Origin: Lachnospiraceae bacterium UBA935
GTDB taxonomy: Bacteria; Bacillota; Clostridia; Lachnospirales; Lachnospiraceae
NCBI GenBank assembly: GCA_002293525.1
Contig: DBDJ01000068.1
Span: 198,137 to 262,136 of the forward strand
Length of the DNA: 64,000 nucleotides
Direction: 5' to 3'
Positions 9,334-18,400 of the stretch are shown here, one piece after another; the first letter of the stretch is position 1; each line of letters starts with the position of its first letter. The notes below the pieces were generated by a model, which had not been told where the DNA came from, did no database searches, and saw only the letters and a list, made by a program, of their open reading frames with translations. The position numbers and the translations under genes are program-made.

Positions 9334-10317
9334 ATGAATCTTCGGGGAAGACATTTTTTAAAGCTGTTAGATTACTCCAAGGAAGAAATTAATTATCTGC
9401 TGGAATTGGCGGCAGATTTAAAGGAAAAGAAGAAAGAACGGATTTTTACCGAATATCATAAAGGGAAAAATATCGCCCTGATATTTGAAAAAACCAGCAC
9501 CCGTACCCGGTGTGCATTTGAAGTGGCCGCTTATGACCTTGGCATGAATGTCACATATCTTGACCCGTCATGTTCTCAGATCGGCAAGAAGGAAAGCACT
9601 GCCGATACCGCCAGGGTGCTGAGCAGCATGTATGACGGCATCGAATACCGGGGCTTTGAGCAGGATATTGTGGAGGAACTGGCGCTTTATTCCGGGGTGC
9701 CGGTCTGGAACGGCCTTACCAATGAATTTCATCCCACCCAGATGCTGGCGGATCTTTTGACCATCAAAGAACATTTCGGGGAGCTTGCAGGCATTAAGCT
9801 GACCTATATGGGTGATGCCCGTTATAATATGGGCAATTCCCTGATGGTGGCCTGTGCCAGGATGGGGATGCATTTTACAGCCTGTACGGCCGCAGAGTAT
9901 TTTCCGGCTCCGGAGCTGGTGTCAGAGTGTGAGGAAATCGCGGAAGCATCCGGAGGCAGCATAACCTTGACAGAGGATATTGCTGTCGGAACTGCGGGGG
10001 CCAAGGTGATTTATACGGATGTATGGGTTTCGATGGGCGAACCTGATGAAATATGGGAAAAAAGAATCCGCGACCTTAAGCCTTATCAAGTGAATGCCAA
10101 CGTCATGAAGCAAGCCGATCAGGATGCGGTTTTTATGCATTGTTTACCGGCTTTCCATGATATCAAGACGGCTACCGGTAAAGAAATCTACCAAAAATTC
10201 GGCATTACTGAGATGGAAGTAACGGATGAGGTATTTGAATCGGCCCGGTCGGTGGTCTTTGAAGAGGCCGAGAACCGGATGCATACGATAAAAGCGATTA
10301 TGGCGGCAACGTTATGA
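9334..10317 (+). CDS. argF: Ornithine carbamoyltransferase
   Basis: Makes citrulline from ornithine and carbamoyl phosphate. 327 residues, full length. The carbamoyl-phosphate loop reads STRTRCAFE (about residue 54); [14 protein letters not shown] (about residue 130) and the ornithine-side [10 protein letters not shown] (about residue 269) are OTCase hallmarks. It could act anabolically or in the catabolic arginine deiminase route; no other arg or arc gene is nearby, so the direction cannot be told. RBS GAGGGTAGG. It overlaps birA by four bases (ATGA). Confidence 0.95.
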   Translation: MNLRGRHFLKLLDYSKEEINYLLELAADLKEKKKERIFTEYHKGKNIALIFEKTSTRTRCAFEVAAYDLGMNVTYLDPSCSQIGKKESTADTARVLSSMYDGIEYRGFEQDIVEELALYSGVPVWNGLTNEFHPTQMLADLLTIKEHFGELAGIKLTYMGDARYNMGNSLMVACARMGMHFTACTAAEYFPAPELVSECEEIAEASGGSITLTEDIAVGTAGAKVIYTDVWVSMGEPDEIWEKRIRDLKPYQVNANVMKQADQDAVFMHCLPAFHDIKTATGKEIYQKFGITEMEVTDEVFESARSVVFEEAENRMHTIKAIMAATL

Positions 10318-11159
10318 TCGCGAAGCTGATCGAGCTGGACGAAGTCGACTCGACGAATAGCGAAGCCATGAGACAGGCAGAAAGCGGCGCGCCGCACGGG
10401 ACAGTGGTCAGGGCGGAGCAGCAGCATGCCGGCAAAGGGCGGCGCGGCAGGTACTGGCAGTCTCCTGGCGGGATGAATCTTTATTTTTCGCTTTTGCTCA
10501 GACCGTCGTTTATGCCGGAGCATGCTTCGATGCTTACCCTGCTGATGGCCTTGGCGGTTGCCGGGGCGATAGAAGACGTGCGCGATGACCGGAATCCGGG
10601 GATCCGGATTAAGTGGCCCAATGATGTCGTACTGAACCACAAGAAAGTATGCGGCATTCTTACGGAACTGAAGGTCCGGCCAAGCGGTGCCGGCCAGCAA
10701 AGCGATACATGCCAGCAAAGTGATGTTGGCCAGCTTAGTGCTGTTCAGCCTCAAAATATTATTAATTATGTCGTTGTCGGTGTCGGTGTCAATGTCAACA
10801 TGGATGAAATCCCGGCGGAATTGGCCGGAAAGGCCACTTCGCTGCGGTGTGAGTTTCATCGTGAAATATCGCGGGACTGGTTGCTTAAGGCCATCATACG
10901 GCATTTTAGTGAATTATATCGGGTATTTGAAATAAATCATAATCTGGAATTTATCAGGCAAGAATATAATCAGTATCTGGCAGGGCTGGGAGAAGAAGTG
11001 CGGGTTTTGGATCCGCAAGGTGAATATACCGGAATCTCCCATGGGATCACGGCACATGGCGAGCTTTTGGTTCAGAAATCAACTGACAGCCAGGAAGCGG
11101 AAATGATCAAGGTTTATGCCGGGGAAGTTTCAGTCAGAGGGAGCGGCGGATATGCTTAA
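10314..11159 (+). CDS. birA: Biotin-[acetyl-CoA-carboxylase] ligase, catalytic-only form
   Basis: Attaches biotin to carrier proteins. 281 residues. It has only the ligase core and C-terminal SH3-like domain; the N-terminal DNA-binding domain of bifunctional BirA is absent, so it should not act as a repressor. Motifs: [10 protein letters not shown], the biotin-binding [19 protein letters not shown] segment, [20 protein letters not shown] and VVGVGVNVN. Between the last two lies a low-complexity insert (about residues 127-145) encoded by an 18-bp repeat. It starts within the argF stop and overlaps the next gene. Confidence 0.93.
   Translation: MIAKLIELDEVDSTNSEAMRQAESGAPHGTVVRAEQQHAGKGRRGRYWQSPGGMNLYFSLLLRPSFMPEHASMLTLLMALAVAGAIEDVRDDRNPGIRIKWPNDVVLNHKKVCGILTELKVRPSGAGQQSDTCQQSDVGQLSAVQPQNIINYVVVGVGVNVNMDEIPAELAGKATSLRCEFHREISRDWLLKAIIRHFSELYRVFEINHNLEFIRQEYNQYLAGLGEEVRVLDPQGEYTGISHGITAHGELLVQKSTDSQEAEMIKVYAGEVSVRGSGGYA
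10693..10746. repeat. 18-bp in-frame repeat x3 inside birA
   Basis: Three 18-base units (10693-10710, 10711-10728, 10729-10746) encode [12 protein letters not shown] and GQLSAV. Because each unit is six codons, the frame is kept; the insert falls in a surface loop between two conserved ligase motifs. Confidence 0.88.
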
Positions 11160-11469
11160 GCGGACAGCGCTGTGCGGGGCCAATGCCTATACGCAGAAAT
11201 ATTATTTCAATGAGCAGTTTGCCGGCCTGCCGAAGGCAGTTAAGGAGGAGCTGAAGATTTTATGTGTCCTTTTTACGGAAGAGGTAGGTGGTATTTTTAC
11301 CATCTGGTTTGACGAGGACGGCAGCTTGCTGCTGGAAACCGAATGTGAAGAAAGGGACTTTTATTATGATGAAATCAGCAGCGGGCTTATGGTCAGGGAA
11401 GTAAGAACCAAGCGGAAAGAACTGTTTGAATCCCTGGAGTTGTATTATCGCAGCGTAAAAGAGGGGTAA
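11152..11469 (+). CDS. Conserved small protein, possibly DUF6145
   Basis: 105 residues from the ATG at 11152, which overlaps the birA stop by eight bases and follows GAGGGAG. No enzymatic motif is visible. The sequence is mixed alpha/beta with an acidic middle (TECEERDFYYDEI). A protein of this size between birA and coaX is a common arrangement in Lachnospiraceae, and I recall it as DUF6145, but that family name is from memory. Translation coupling to birA suggests one operon. Confidence 0.7.
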   Translation: MLKRTALCGANAYTQKYYFNEQFAGLPKAVKEELKILCVLFTEEVGGIFTIWFDEDGSLLLETECEERDFYYDEISSGLMVREVRTKRKELFESLELYYRSVKEG

Positions 11470-11504
11470 GATAAGGTGTGCAAAGCGCACGGATTGGAGT
11501 CAAA

Positions 11505-12272
11505 GTGATTCTGGTAATTGATGTAGGGAATACCAATATATCCTGCGGGGTCTATGAGGGCAAAAATCTGGTTACGACGTTCCGGCTGATGACCAGGCAG
11601 CCGCGTACATCCGATGAATATGGGGTGATGTTTTTAGATATGCTGCAGAGGAATAACGTGACTAAGAAGCAGGTTGAAGGCACGGTAATCGCCAGTGTGG
11701 TTCCTAATGTCATGCACGCGCTGATCGGGGCGATCGGGCGCTATATCGGGAATACCCCTTTAATCGTCGGACCAGGGGTCAGGACAGGGATCAAGATCGT
11801 GACAGAAAACCCCAGAGAAATCGGAGCTGACCGGATCGTCGATGCGGTGGCGGGTTATGAACTTTACGGGGGACCGGTGCTGGTGCTTGACTTTGGGACG
11901 GCGACTACGTATGACCTGATATCAGAGGACGGCAGTTTCTGTGCCGGTATCACAGCTCCGGGCATCCGTATTTCAGCAAAGGCTTTATGGGAAGATACAG
12001 CCAGGCTGCCGGAAGTGGAAATCAAGAAACCTAAGTCAATCCTCGCTCAGGAGACGATAACCAGTATCCAGGCAGGACTGGTTTATGGACAGATCGGACA
12101 GACGGAATATATCGTCAATCAGATAAAGAAAGAAGCCGGCTATACAGACCTGAAAGTAGTGGCGACCGGGGGAATGGGCCGGATCATTGCGGAGGAAACC
12201 GATGTTATTCAGGTCTACGATCCGCAGCTGACGCTTCAGGGTCTGCGGATTATATATGAAAAGAATAAATAA
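11505..12272 (+). CDS. coaX: Type III pantothenate kinase
   Basis: First step of coenzyme A synthesis, the CoaX (type III) enzyme of the ASKHA fold. About 255 residues from the GTG at 11505, five bases after GGAG; this start gives the family-typical N terminus [17 protein letters not shown]. Other hallmarks: [32 protein letters not shown] and [11 protein letters not shown]. The 3' end overlaps the likely start of the dus gene. Confidence 0.95.
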   Translation: MILVIDVGNTNISCGVYEGKNLVTTFRLMTRQPRTSDEYGVMFLDMLQRNNVTKKQVEGTVIASVVPNVMHALIGAIGRYIGNTPLIVGPGVRTGIKIVTENPREIGADRIVDAVAGYELYGGPVLVLDFGTATTYDLISEDGSFCAGITAPGIRISAKALWEDTARLPEVEIKKPKSILAQETITSIQAGLVYGQIGQTEYIVNQIKKEAGYTDLKVVATGGMGRIIAEETDVIQVYDPQLTLQGLRIIYEKNK

Positions 12273-13332
12273 ATCAATGAATAAGTATACGAACAAGAAC
12301 GATGTGAATAAGAACGATAAGAATAAGAACGATGCGAATAAGAACGATACAATGACGACAATCAGAGCATTAAAAATAGGCGATGTTACGATAAAGAACA
12401 ACCTGCTCTTGGCACCGATGGCCGGAGTAACTGATCTGGCCTTCCGCCTGCTTTGCCGGGAACATGGGGCCGGCTTGCTGGGTATGGAAATGGTCAGTGC
12501 CAAGGCGGTACTATATGGGAACAAGAATACCGAGACTCTTTTGGAAGTGCATCCGGAGGAACGGCCGGTATCGCTCCAGCTGTTTGGCTCTGACCCGGCT
12601 ATTATCAGCGAGATCGCTGCGCGGATCGAAGCACGTCCATTTGACATTCTGGATCTCAATATGGGCTGCCCGGTGCCGAAAGTGGTGAATAACGGGGAAG
12701 GGTCGGCGCTGATGAAAGATCCCCGTTTAGCCGGAGCGATTATCGAGCAAACAGTGAAAGCGATCCATAAGCCGGTAACGGTGAAAATCAGAAAGGGCTA
12801 CCACGCAGCGGAGGCCAATGCCGTGGAAATTGCCCGTATCGCCGAACAGTCGGGAGCGGCGGCGATAACCGTCCACGGCCGGACAAGGGAGCAGTTCTAT
12901 GCCGGCGAGGCCGACTGGGAAATCATCGCAGCGGTTAAAGACGCGGTAAAGATACCGGTGATCGGCAACGGCGACGTGACTGACGGGCTGTCGGCGGCGG
13001 CGATGTTGCTTAAGACCCGGTGTGACGGCATCATGATCGGCCGGGCAGCACGAGGGAATCCCTGGATATTTGAGCAGATAGCCACTTATCTGGAAAGCGG
13101 GAGGGGGTCTGCCAAGCCATCGCTGCAGGAGATCTGCGCGACGATAATAAAGCATGCGTCAAGGCTTGTACAATATAAAGGCGAATATACCGGCATCCGG
13201 GAAATGCGCAAGCATGTTGCGTGGTACACGGCCGGCTATCCTCATTCCGCCGGGCTGCGGAGAAAAGTAAATGAAATAGAGACATTTGCCCAGTTAGAAG
13301 CGATGGTCGCAAATTTGTCCCACATATTATAA
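12256..13332 (+). CDS. dusB: tRNA-dihydrouridine synthase
   Basis: FMN enzyme that reduces uridines in tRNA. Motifs: [34 protein letters not shown] with the catalytic Cys, [28 protein letters not shown] and [13 protein letters not shown]. The frame begins at 12256 inside coaX, but the enzyme core begins only at the ATG at 12352; the first 32 codons are mostly an NKND repeat encoded by a 15-bp array. Neither start has a strong ribosome-binding site, so coupling to coaX at 12256 is plausible and the protein may carry an unusual Asn/Lys/Asp-rich N-terminal tail. Confidence 0.92.
   Translation: MKRINKSMNKYTNKNDVNKNDKNKNDANKNDTMTTIRALKIGDVTIKNNLLLAPMAGVTDLAFRLLCREHGAGLLGMEMVSAKAVLYGNKNTETLLEVHPEERPVSLQLFGSDPAIISEIAARIEARPFDILDLNMGCPVPKVVNNGEGSALMKDPRLAGAIIEQTVKAIHKPVTVKIRKGYHAAEANAVEIARIAEQSGAAAITVHGRTREQFYAGEADWEIIAAVKDAVKIPVIGNGDVTDGLSAAAMLLKTRCDGIMIGRAARGNPWIFEQIATYLESGRGSAKPSLQEICATIIKHASRLVQYKGEYTGIREMRKHVAWYTAGYPHSAGLRRKVNEIETFAQLEAMVANLSHIL
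12292..12351. repeat. 15-bp repeat x4 at the dus N terminus
   Basis: Four units of AAYAAGAACGAT plus a variable codon fill 12292-12351 exactly, ending at the base before the ATG at 12352. They encode [15 protein letters not shown] and NKNDT. Confidence 0.92.
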
Positions 13333-13355
13333 ATACCATAAGCATATTCTCAAAT

Positions 13356-14060
13356 ATGAAAGAAAATGTGAAGAGCTTACTTTATTTCGGACTGCAGGAT
13401 AAAATATGTGCCAAAAGACGGCGGTGGGATATTTACTCCCTCCCGATTTACCGCTGTGCACGCAGAGGAATAACCCCGAACGGCCGGCTCCAATATTACT
13501 ATGCTCCGGTACCGGAGTTTTATGTGGGGCCGGACGGATATAAAGGCCTCGCCAGCTACAGCCTGCCGGAGAATCAGAACCGGTATCGGGGGCGGCATGA
13601 ATGGCGGGCGGAGAAACTGAGGGAATATTTGCAAGAGGCCATAGAGCGGCTTAAGCCGGATGATTATTATCTCCACCCCACGGTACGCCGGATACTGGGC
13701 GGCGATAATGATGAACTGCCGCCGCTTCCGCTGCTGGAAGCGATGCTTTATGAAAAAAAGGGCTTTCCTTCCCTGGACATCATACTACCTAAGGACAGCC
13801 GCACCGGCGTGACGGATACGCTGATCAGCCTGCTCACCCCCTATCTGTCCCGGATCAATACGATTACGGTAGCCGGAGGCGAAGAGGGAGTATATCAAGA
13901 GCTGGAAGAATATTTTAATGAAGAATATGGGATTGTCGTTAACAGGACCAAAAGAGCCGGTAAAACTAATTTTGTCCTAAATCTTTGGTCGGGAGCGGAA
14001 GAAACACGAAAATTTCTTGACACTATGGTTAAAAATGGGTATAATACGAAAGTTAATTAG
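13356..14060 (+). CDS. Conserved hypothetical protein
   Basis: 234 residues, function not recognised. The N-terminal half is basic and aromatic-rich (RRRWDIYSLPIYRCARRG); the C-terminal half resembles an alpha/beta domain with LPKDSRTGVTDTLISLL and ITVAGGEEGVYQELEEYF, ending in a short motif around RTKRAGKTNFVLNLW. No signal peptide or membrane segment. It sits between dus and greA, co-oriented, and probably belongs to the same transcript. The stop-codon region is partly duplicated: AAAGTTAATTAGCA (14049-14062) recurs as AAAGTTAATTGGCA (14067-14080). Confidence 0.8.
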   Translation: MKENVKSLLYFGLQDKICAKRRRWDIYSLPIYRCARRGITPNGRLQYYYAPVPEFYVGPDGYKGLASYSLPENQNRYRGRHEWRAEKLREYLQEAIERLKPDDYYLHPTVRRILGGDNDELPPLPLLEAMLYEKKGFPSLDIILPKDSRTGVTDTLISLLTPYLSRINTITVAGGEEGVYQELEEYFNEEYGIVVNRTKRAGKTNFVLNLWSGAEETRKFLDTMVKNGYNTKVN

Positions 14061-14138
14061 CAATCAAAAGTTAATTGGCAGTTGAAATACAGGAATCGAT
14101 CTGGTTAAATACAATGCAATGGGAAGGCGGAAAATAGT

Positions 14139-14627
14139 ATGGAAGAGAAGAAAAACATATTGACGTACGAAGGATTAAGGAAGTACGAAGACGAACTTCA
14201 CGAACTGAAAGTAGTCAAAAGAAAAGAAGTGGCCGAGAAGATCAAAGAGGCCAGAGAACAAGGGGATCTGTCTGAAAATGCCGAATATGATGCCGCCAAG
14301 GACGAACAGCGTGACATTGAAACCAGAATCGAAGAACTTGAAAAGATCCTAAAAAATGCCGAAGTTGTCGTAGAAGACGAGGTCGATCTGGATAAGATCA
14401 ACATCGGCTGCGTGGTTAAGATCTGTGACATGGAATTTGAAGAAGAAGTATCCTATAAAATCGTCGGCTCTACTGAAGCCAACAGCTTAAAAGGGCGGAT
14501 TTCCAATGAGTCGCCCGTGGGGAAAGCCTTGATCGGCCGTAAAGTAGGGGAAACCGTTTCGGTAGAAACCCAGGTCGGCACATTGAAATATAAAGTATTG
14601 GAGATTCAGAGATCCAATCAGTCGTGA
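14139..14627 (+). CDS. greA: Transcription elongation factor GreA
   Basis: Stimulates transcript cleavage by backtracked RNA polymerase. 162 residues, normal size. The N-terminal antiparallel coiled coil ends in the acidic tip EQGDLSENAEYDAAKDEQ, and the C-terminal FKBP-like domain ends SPVGKALIGRKVGETVSVE. RBS GGAAGGCGG. It lies 33 bases upstream of lysS, a frequent Firmicute pairing. Confidence 0.97.
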   Translation: MEEKKNILTYEGLRKYEDELHELKVVKRKEVAEKIKEAREQGDLSENAEYDAAKDEQRDIETRIEELEKILKNAEVVVEDEVDLDKINIGCVVKICDMEFEEEVSYKIVGSTEANSLKGRISNESPVGKALIGRKVGETVSVETQVGTLKYKVLEIQRSNQS

Positions 14628-14660
14628 GGCCGTCTGGCCAAGGCACTAACGGAGGAAATT

Positions 14661-16145
14661 ATGTCAGAACAGATAAATAATCAGGATATTCATCAGCTGC
14701 TGAAGGTGAGAAGGGATAAACTGGCCGTTTTGCAGGAAAACGGAAAAGACCCCTATCAGGTGATGAGCTACGAGGTGACTCATCATAGCCGTGAGATCAA
14801 GGAGCATTTTGATGAGCTGGAAGGCCAGACGGTGACGATCGCCGGGCGGATCATGGCCAAGCGGATCATGGGCAAGGCTTCTTTTTGCAATATTCAGGAC
14901 ATGCCCGGCAATATTCAGTGCTATGTCGCCCGGGACAGCGTCGGTGAAGATACCTATGCTGATTTTAAGAAATATGATGTCGGCGACATCGTCGGGATCA
15001 AGGGCGAAGTATTCCGTACCCAGAAGGGCGAGATGTCCGTTCACGCATACGACATCCTGCTTTTGTCCAAGAGCCTGCAGATCCTCCCGGAAAAATATCA
15101 TGGCCTGGTCAATACCGACGTGCGCTACCGCCAGCGATATACCGACCTGATCATGAATGAGGAAGTCCGCGATACCTTCGTCAAGCGTTCGCAGATTATC
15201 AGTGCCATCCGCCGCTATCTGGATGGGCAAGGCTTCCTGGAAGTAGAGACGCCGATGCTGGTGGCCAATGCCGGCGGCGCGGCGGCGCGGCCGTTTGAAA
15301 CCCATTTCAACGCACTGGATGAAGATGTCAAGCTGCGGATCTCCTTGGAGCTCTACCTGAAAAGGCTGATCGTCGGCGGCATGGAACGGGTCTATGAGAT
15401 CGGTCGGGTGTTCCGCAATGAAGGCTTGGACGGCCGTCATAATCCCGAATTTACGCTGATGGAACTCTATCAGGCCTATACCGACTACCACGGGATGATG
15501 GAACTGTGCGAAACCCTTTTCCGTCATGTGGCGCAGGAAGTTCTGGGCACCACCTCAGTTATATACGGAGACGATGTAATTGATCTTGGCAAGCCCTTTG
15601 AGCGGCTGACGATGGTGGATGCCGTCAAGAAATACGCCGGGATCGACTTTGATCAGATTGAAACCCTGGAAGCTGCCAGAAGCTTAGCCGACGAAAAAAA
15701 TATCCATTACGAAAAAAGGCATAAGAAGGGCGATATCCTCAGCCTATTCTTTGAAGAATATGTAGAAGACCATTTGGTTCAGCCGACCTTCATCATGGAT
15801 CATCCGATTGAGATATCCCCGCTCACCAAAAAGAAACCGGACAAGCCGGAATACACCGAGCGGTTTGAGCTGTTCATCACCGGCCGGGAAATGGCCAATG
15901 CCTATTCCGAGCTGAACGACCCTCTGGATCAGCGGGAACGCTTCCTGGCCCAGGAAGAGCTGAAAGCCCAGGGTGACGAGGAAGCCAACAGCGTTGACGA
16001 AGATTTCCTGAATGCCCTAGAGATCGGCATGCCCCCGACAGGCGGCATCGGCTTCGGCATCGACCGGATGGTCATGCTGCTGACCGACTCACCGGCGATT
16101 AGGGATGTGTTGTTGTTTCCGACGATGAAGAGTTTGGATAAGTAA
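14661..16145 (+). CDS. lysS: Lysyl-tRNA synthetase, class II
   Basis: Charges tRNA-Lys. 494 residues. N-terminal OB-fold anticodon-binding domain (about residues 55-150), then the class II core: motif 1 around [17 protein letters not shown], motif 2 [19 protein letters not shown], motif 3 [20 protein letters not shown] and the ending [18 protein letters not shown]. It is the last core gene before the AT-rich island and is followed by its own terminator. Confidence 0.97.
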   Translation: MSEQINNQDIHQLLKVRRDKLAVLQENGKDPYQVMSYEVTHHSREIKEHFDELEGQTVTIAGRIMAKRIMGKASFCNIQDMPGNIQCYVARDSVGEDTYADFKKYDVGDIVGIKGEVFRTQKGEMSVHAYDILLLSKSLQILPEKYHGLVNTDVRYRQRYTDLIMNEEVRDTFVKRSQIISAIRRYLDGQGFLEVETPMLVANAGGAAARPFETHFNALDEDVKLRISLELYLKRLIVGGMERVYEIGRVFRNEGLDGRHNPEFTLMELYQAYTDYHGMMELCETLFRHVAQEVLGTTSVIYGDDVIDLGKPFERLTMVDAVKKYAGIDFDQIETLEAARSLADEKNIHYEKRHKKGDILSLFFEEYVEDHLVQPTFIMDHPIEISPLTKKKPDKPEYTERFELFITGREMANAYSELNDPLDQRERFLAQEELKAQGDEEANSVDEDFLNALEIGMPPTGGIGFGIDRMVMLLTDSPAIRDVLLFPTMKSLDK

Positions 16146-16241
16146 GAAAGTGGATTGTCCGTAATATAAGGGATTCGCACACAGTAATTTGAGCGTGGAA
16201 ATTAGTAGTCAAGGATAGACGGAGTTCAAACAGTAATAGAT

Positions 16242-16283
16242 AAAAGCAGATATCTTCTGATAAAGAAGAGCATCTGCTTTTTA
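16242..16283 (+). terminator. Terminator after lysS
   Basis: AAAAGCAGAT (16242-16251) pairs with ATCTGCTTTT (16272-16281), with an inner CTTCT/AGAAG stem and a trailing T run. It closes the core operon before the island. Confidence 0.8.
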
Positions 16284-16322
16284 AAAATAGAAAGAAAATC
16301 TTCATTTTTTTAAACGTTTTTA

Positions 16323-16370
16323 TAGATAATAAGACCCCTTTATGCTATACTTAAAACCGTGGTTTCTAAG
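16323..16370 (+). promoter_or_regulatory. Promoter with dyad operator ahead of the XRE gene
   Basis: TAGATA (16323-16328), 17-base spacer, TATACT (16346-16351). Directly over the presumed start site lies an imperfect dyad, CTTAAAACC-GT-GGTTTCTAAG (16350-16370). This is a natural place for the XRE protein to repress its own promoter. The -35 is weak; the dyad is clear. Confidence 0.55.
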
Positions 16371-16402
16371 TAAATTAGTGATTTAAGAAAGGCACTTTTG
16401 TG

Positions 16403-16600
16403 ATGGTAGTATCTTATAACGGTTTGTGGAAAAAGATGATCGATAAGAAACTTCAGAAGCAAGATCTGGTAAAGGAGCTAGGATTGAGCTCTGCTACGGT
16501 TGCTAAGATGGGGAAAGGAGAGCCGGTATCAAATAAGGTGCTAGAAAAACTTGCAAAGTACTTTGAGTGCAGTGTAAGTGAAATTATGAGCTACGAATAA
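16403..16600 (+). CDS. XRE/Cro-family regulator of the island
   Basis: 65-residue helix-turn-helix protein that is almost all DNA-binding domain: LVKELGLSSATVAKMGKGEPVSNKVLEKLAKYF is the HTH region. A GTG lies immediately before the ATG and either could start; the upstream AAAGG is better spaced for the ATG. It is the first gene of the island and is followed by a hairpin and then sspD. Small Cro-like proteins often repress the defence operon they precede; that role here is inference from position and from the dyad over its promoter. Confidence 0.85.
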   Translation: MVVSYNGLWKKMIDKKLQKQDLVKELGLSSATVAKMGKGEPVSNKVLEKLAKYFECSVSEIMSYE

Positions 16601-16621
16601 AACCGGATTAAGTCCGTTTTT
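16599..16621 (+). terminator. Hairpin with T run between regulator and sspD
   Basis: AAAACCGGA (16599-16607), loop TTAAG, TCCGTTTTT (16613-16621): one mismatch and a five-T tail. It begins at the regulator's stop codon and ends about 50 bases before sspD, so it can act as a partial terminator separating regulator and defence gene levels. Confidence 0.65.
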
Positions 16622-16669
16622 GTGGACAGCTTATATGATATTATTTTTAGAACGGAGGTGAGCGGCAGA

Positions 16670-18385
16670 GTGTGGTGCATAAATTGTAGCATAGAGACAA
16701 ATGAAAAAATGTGCCCAGTCTGTGGCAAAGCTACGGCAGAAGATATCCCGATAGAGATATATTGGTGTAAGGATTGTAATATTCCTGTCATTCAGAGTAT
16801 TAACCAGACAGATAAGGGAATTTGCCCAATCTGCGGTGGAAAAACAAAGTATCTAACAACTGACTTACGACCGGTATTTCCTGAGGAACGCCTATTGTTG
16901 GAGGTACTTTTGGATAAAGTACCGAATACCTTTGCTGATAAATCGGTATGGTGTGTCAATAACAGATATTATATTGATGGAAAAAGTGTGTCTATTCCTA
17001 GTGGTGTGTTTCAGACAGCGAATACTGATGTTATAAGACGGAAAATTGAAAAAAACAAGAATAAACTATCATATGAGAATTTTAATAAGTATATAGATAA
17101 GTTTATTAAAGCAAATAAAGATAGACTGAATGAACTCAAGGAGGAGGCATTTAGATTTGTTAGAAAAACCGCTTCTAAATTTGATGAAGAGAGAATAGTG
17201 ATTTCCTTCTCGGGCGGCAAGGATTCCACTGTAACTTCCGATGTAGTAGTAAAAGCGCTTAGCAATCCAAGCATCGTACACATTTTTGGTGATACAACAT
17301 TGGAGTTTCCGGCAACAGTGCAGTATGCCGAAAGATTTAGAAGTGAGCATCCACAGTCAATATTCTTATTCGCAAAGAATGAGGATCAGAATTTTATGGA
17401 TGTATGCGAGGATATAGGACCGCCGGCTAGGATGATGCGATGGTGTTGCTCTATGTTCAAGACGGGACCAATAACACGAGTGATCAACAGCCTTTATAGA
17501 AATCAACAGATTCTGACGTTTTATGGAATCAGAAAGTCAGAGTCAGTGAACCGTAGCAAGTACAACAGAGTAGAGGATGATGCTGAGTCTTTAAAGATAC
17601 AGCAGCAAACAGTGGCATCACCGATATTCTTTTGGCATGATATAGATATTTGGCTTTATTTGTTTGCTGAGAATGTTGATTTTAATGAGGCATATAGGCT
17701 CGGATATGACAGAGTGGGTTGCTGGTGTTGCCCTAATAACAACCAGAGAGCTCAGTTTCTGTCCAGAATCTATATGCCGGAAGTGTCAAAGCAATGGCAT
17801 GAATTTTTGCTTGATTTTGCAAAAAAAATTGGCAAAGAGGATGCTGAAGTGTATGTAGATACTGGCAAGTGGAAAGCACGTCAGGGTGGTAATGGTCTTG
17901 TGGCAGCAGGCGATGTTAAGATCAAGTTTACCAATTGTACTACAGAGGATCATGCGAAGATCTATAGCTTAGTAAGACCATATAGCGATGAGTTGATAGG
18001 TATGTTGGTGCCGTTAGGACGCATAGTTCCTGAATTAGGCAACAAACTACTTAAGGAGGTAATCGTTCTTGATGTAAGGACAAATGTTCCGATATTATCC
18101 ATCCAGCCATTTAGTCAGGATGGGTATGAACATTCCGTTAAGATTAGAACGATGAATGTAAAGGATCATGATGCAATGCAGCGTATGGTCGGATACCAGA
18201 TACGAAAGTATAACGCATGTAGGAAATGCTTAAAGTGTGAATCAATTTGTCGAGCAGGGGCAATAAACATTTCTGGAGATGAGTACCAGATAGATCCTGA
18301 TAAATGCGTACATTGTAGGATGTGTATGACAGCCAAATATCTGGATGGCGGATGCACCATGGATAAATATCTGAGAACGAAGTGA
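16670..18385 (+). CDS. sspD: SspD/DndC-like phosphoadenosine-phosphosulfate-reductase-type ATP pyrophosphatase
   Basis: Predicted to activate DNA for sulfur insertion, using ATP, in phosphorothioate modification. 571 residues from the GTG at 16670, 11 bases after GGAGG; the frame is open to 16622 but without a site. Order: paired zinc ribbons (four CxxC pairs in residues 3-56, e.g. CINC, CPVC, CKDC, CPIC), a helical region, the PP-loop SFSGGKDST (about 180-188), CCSMFKTGP and GCWCCPNN cysteine segments like those binding iron-sulfur in DndC, and a C-terminal ferredoxin-type block with CRKCLKCESIC and CVHCRMC. The last block is more than a minimal DndC/SspD has. It is followed by the DUF4007 gene 15 bases on. 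Confidence 0.88.
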   Translation: MWCINCSIETNEKMCPVCGKATAEDIPIEIYWCKDCNIPVIQSINQTDKGICPICGGKTKYLTTDLRPVFPEERLLLEVLLDKVPNTFADKSVWCVNNRYYIDGKSVSIPSGVFQTANTDVIRRKIEKNKNKLSYENFNKYIDKFIKANKDRLNELKEEAFRFVRKTASKFDEERIVISFSGGKDSTVTSDVVVKALSNPSIVHIFGDTTLEFPATVQYAERFRSEHPQSIFLFAKNEDQNFMDVCEDIGPPARMMRWCCSMFKTGPITRVINSLYRNQQILTFYGIRKSESVNRSKYNRVEDDAESLKIQQQTVASPIFFWHDIDIWLYLFAENVDFNEAYRLGYDRVGCWCCPNNNQRAQFLSRIYMPEVSKQWHEFLLDFAKKIGKEDAEVYVDTGKWKARQGGNGLVAAGDVKIKFTNCTTEDHAKIYSLVRPYSDELIGMLVPLGRIVPELGNKLLKEVIVLDVRTNVPILSIQPFSQDGYEHSVKIRTMNVKDHDAMQRMVGYQIRKYNACRKCLKCESICRAGAINISGDEYQIDPDKCVHCRMCMTAKYLDGGCTMDKYLRTK

Positions 18386-18400
18386 TGGAGGTAACGATCA

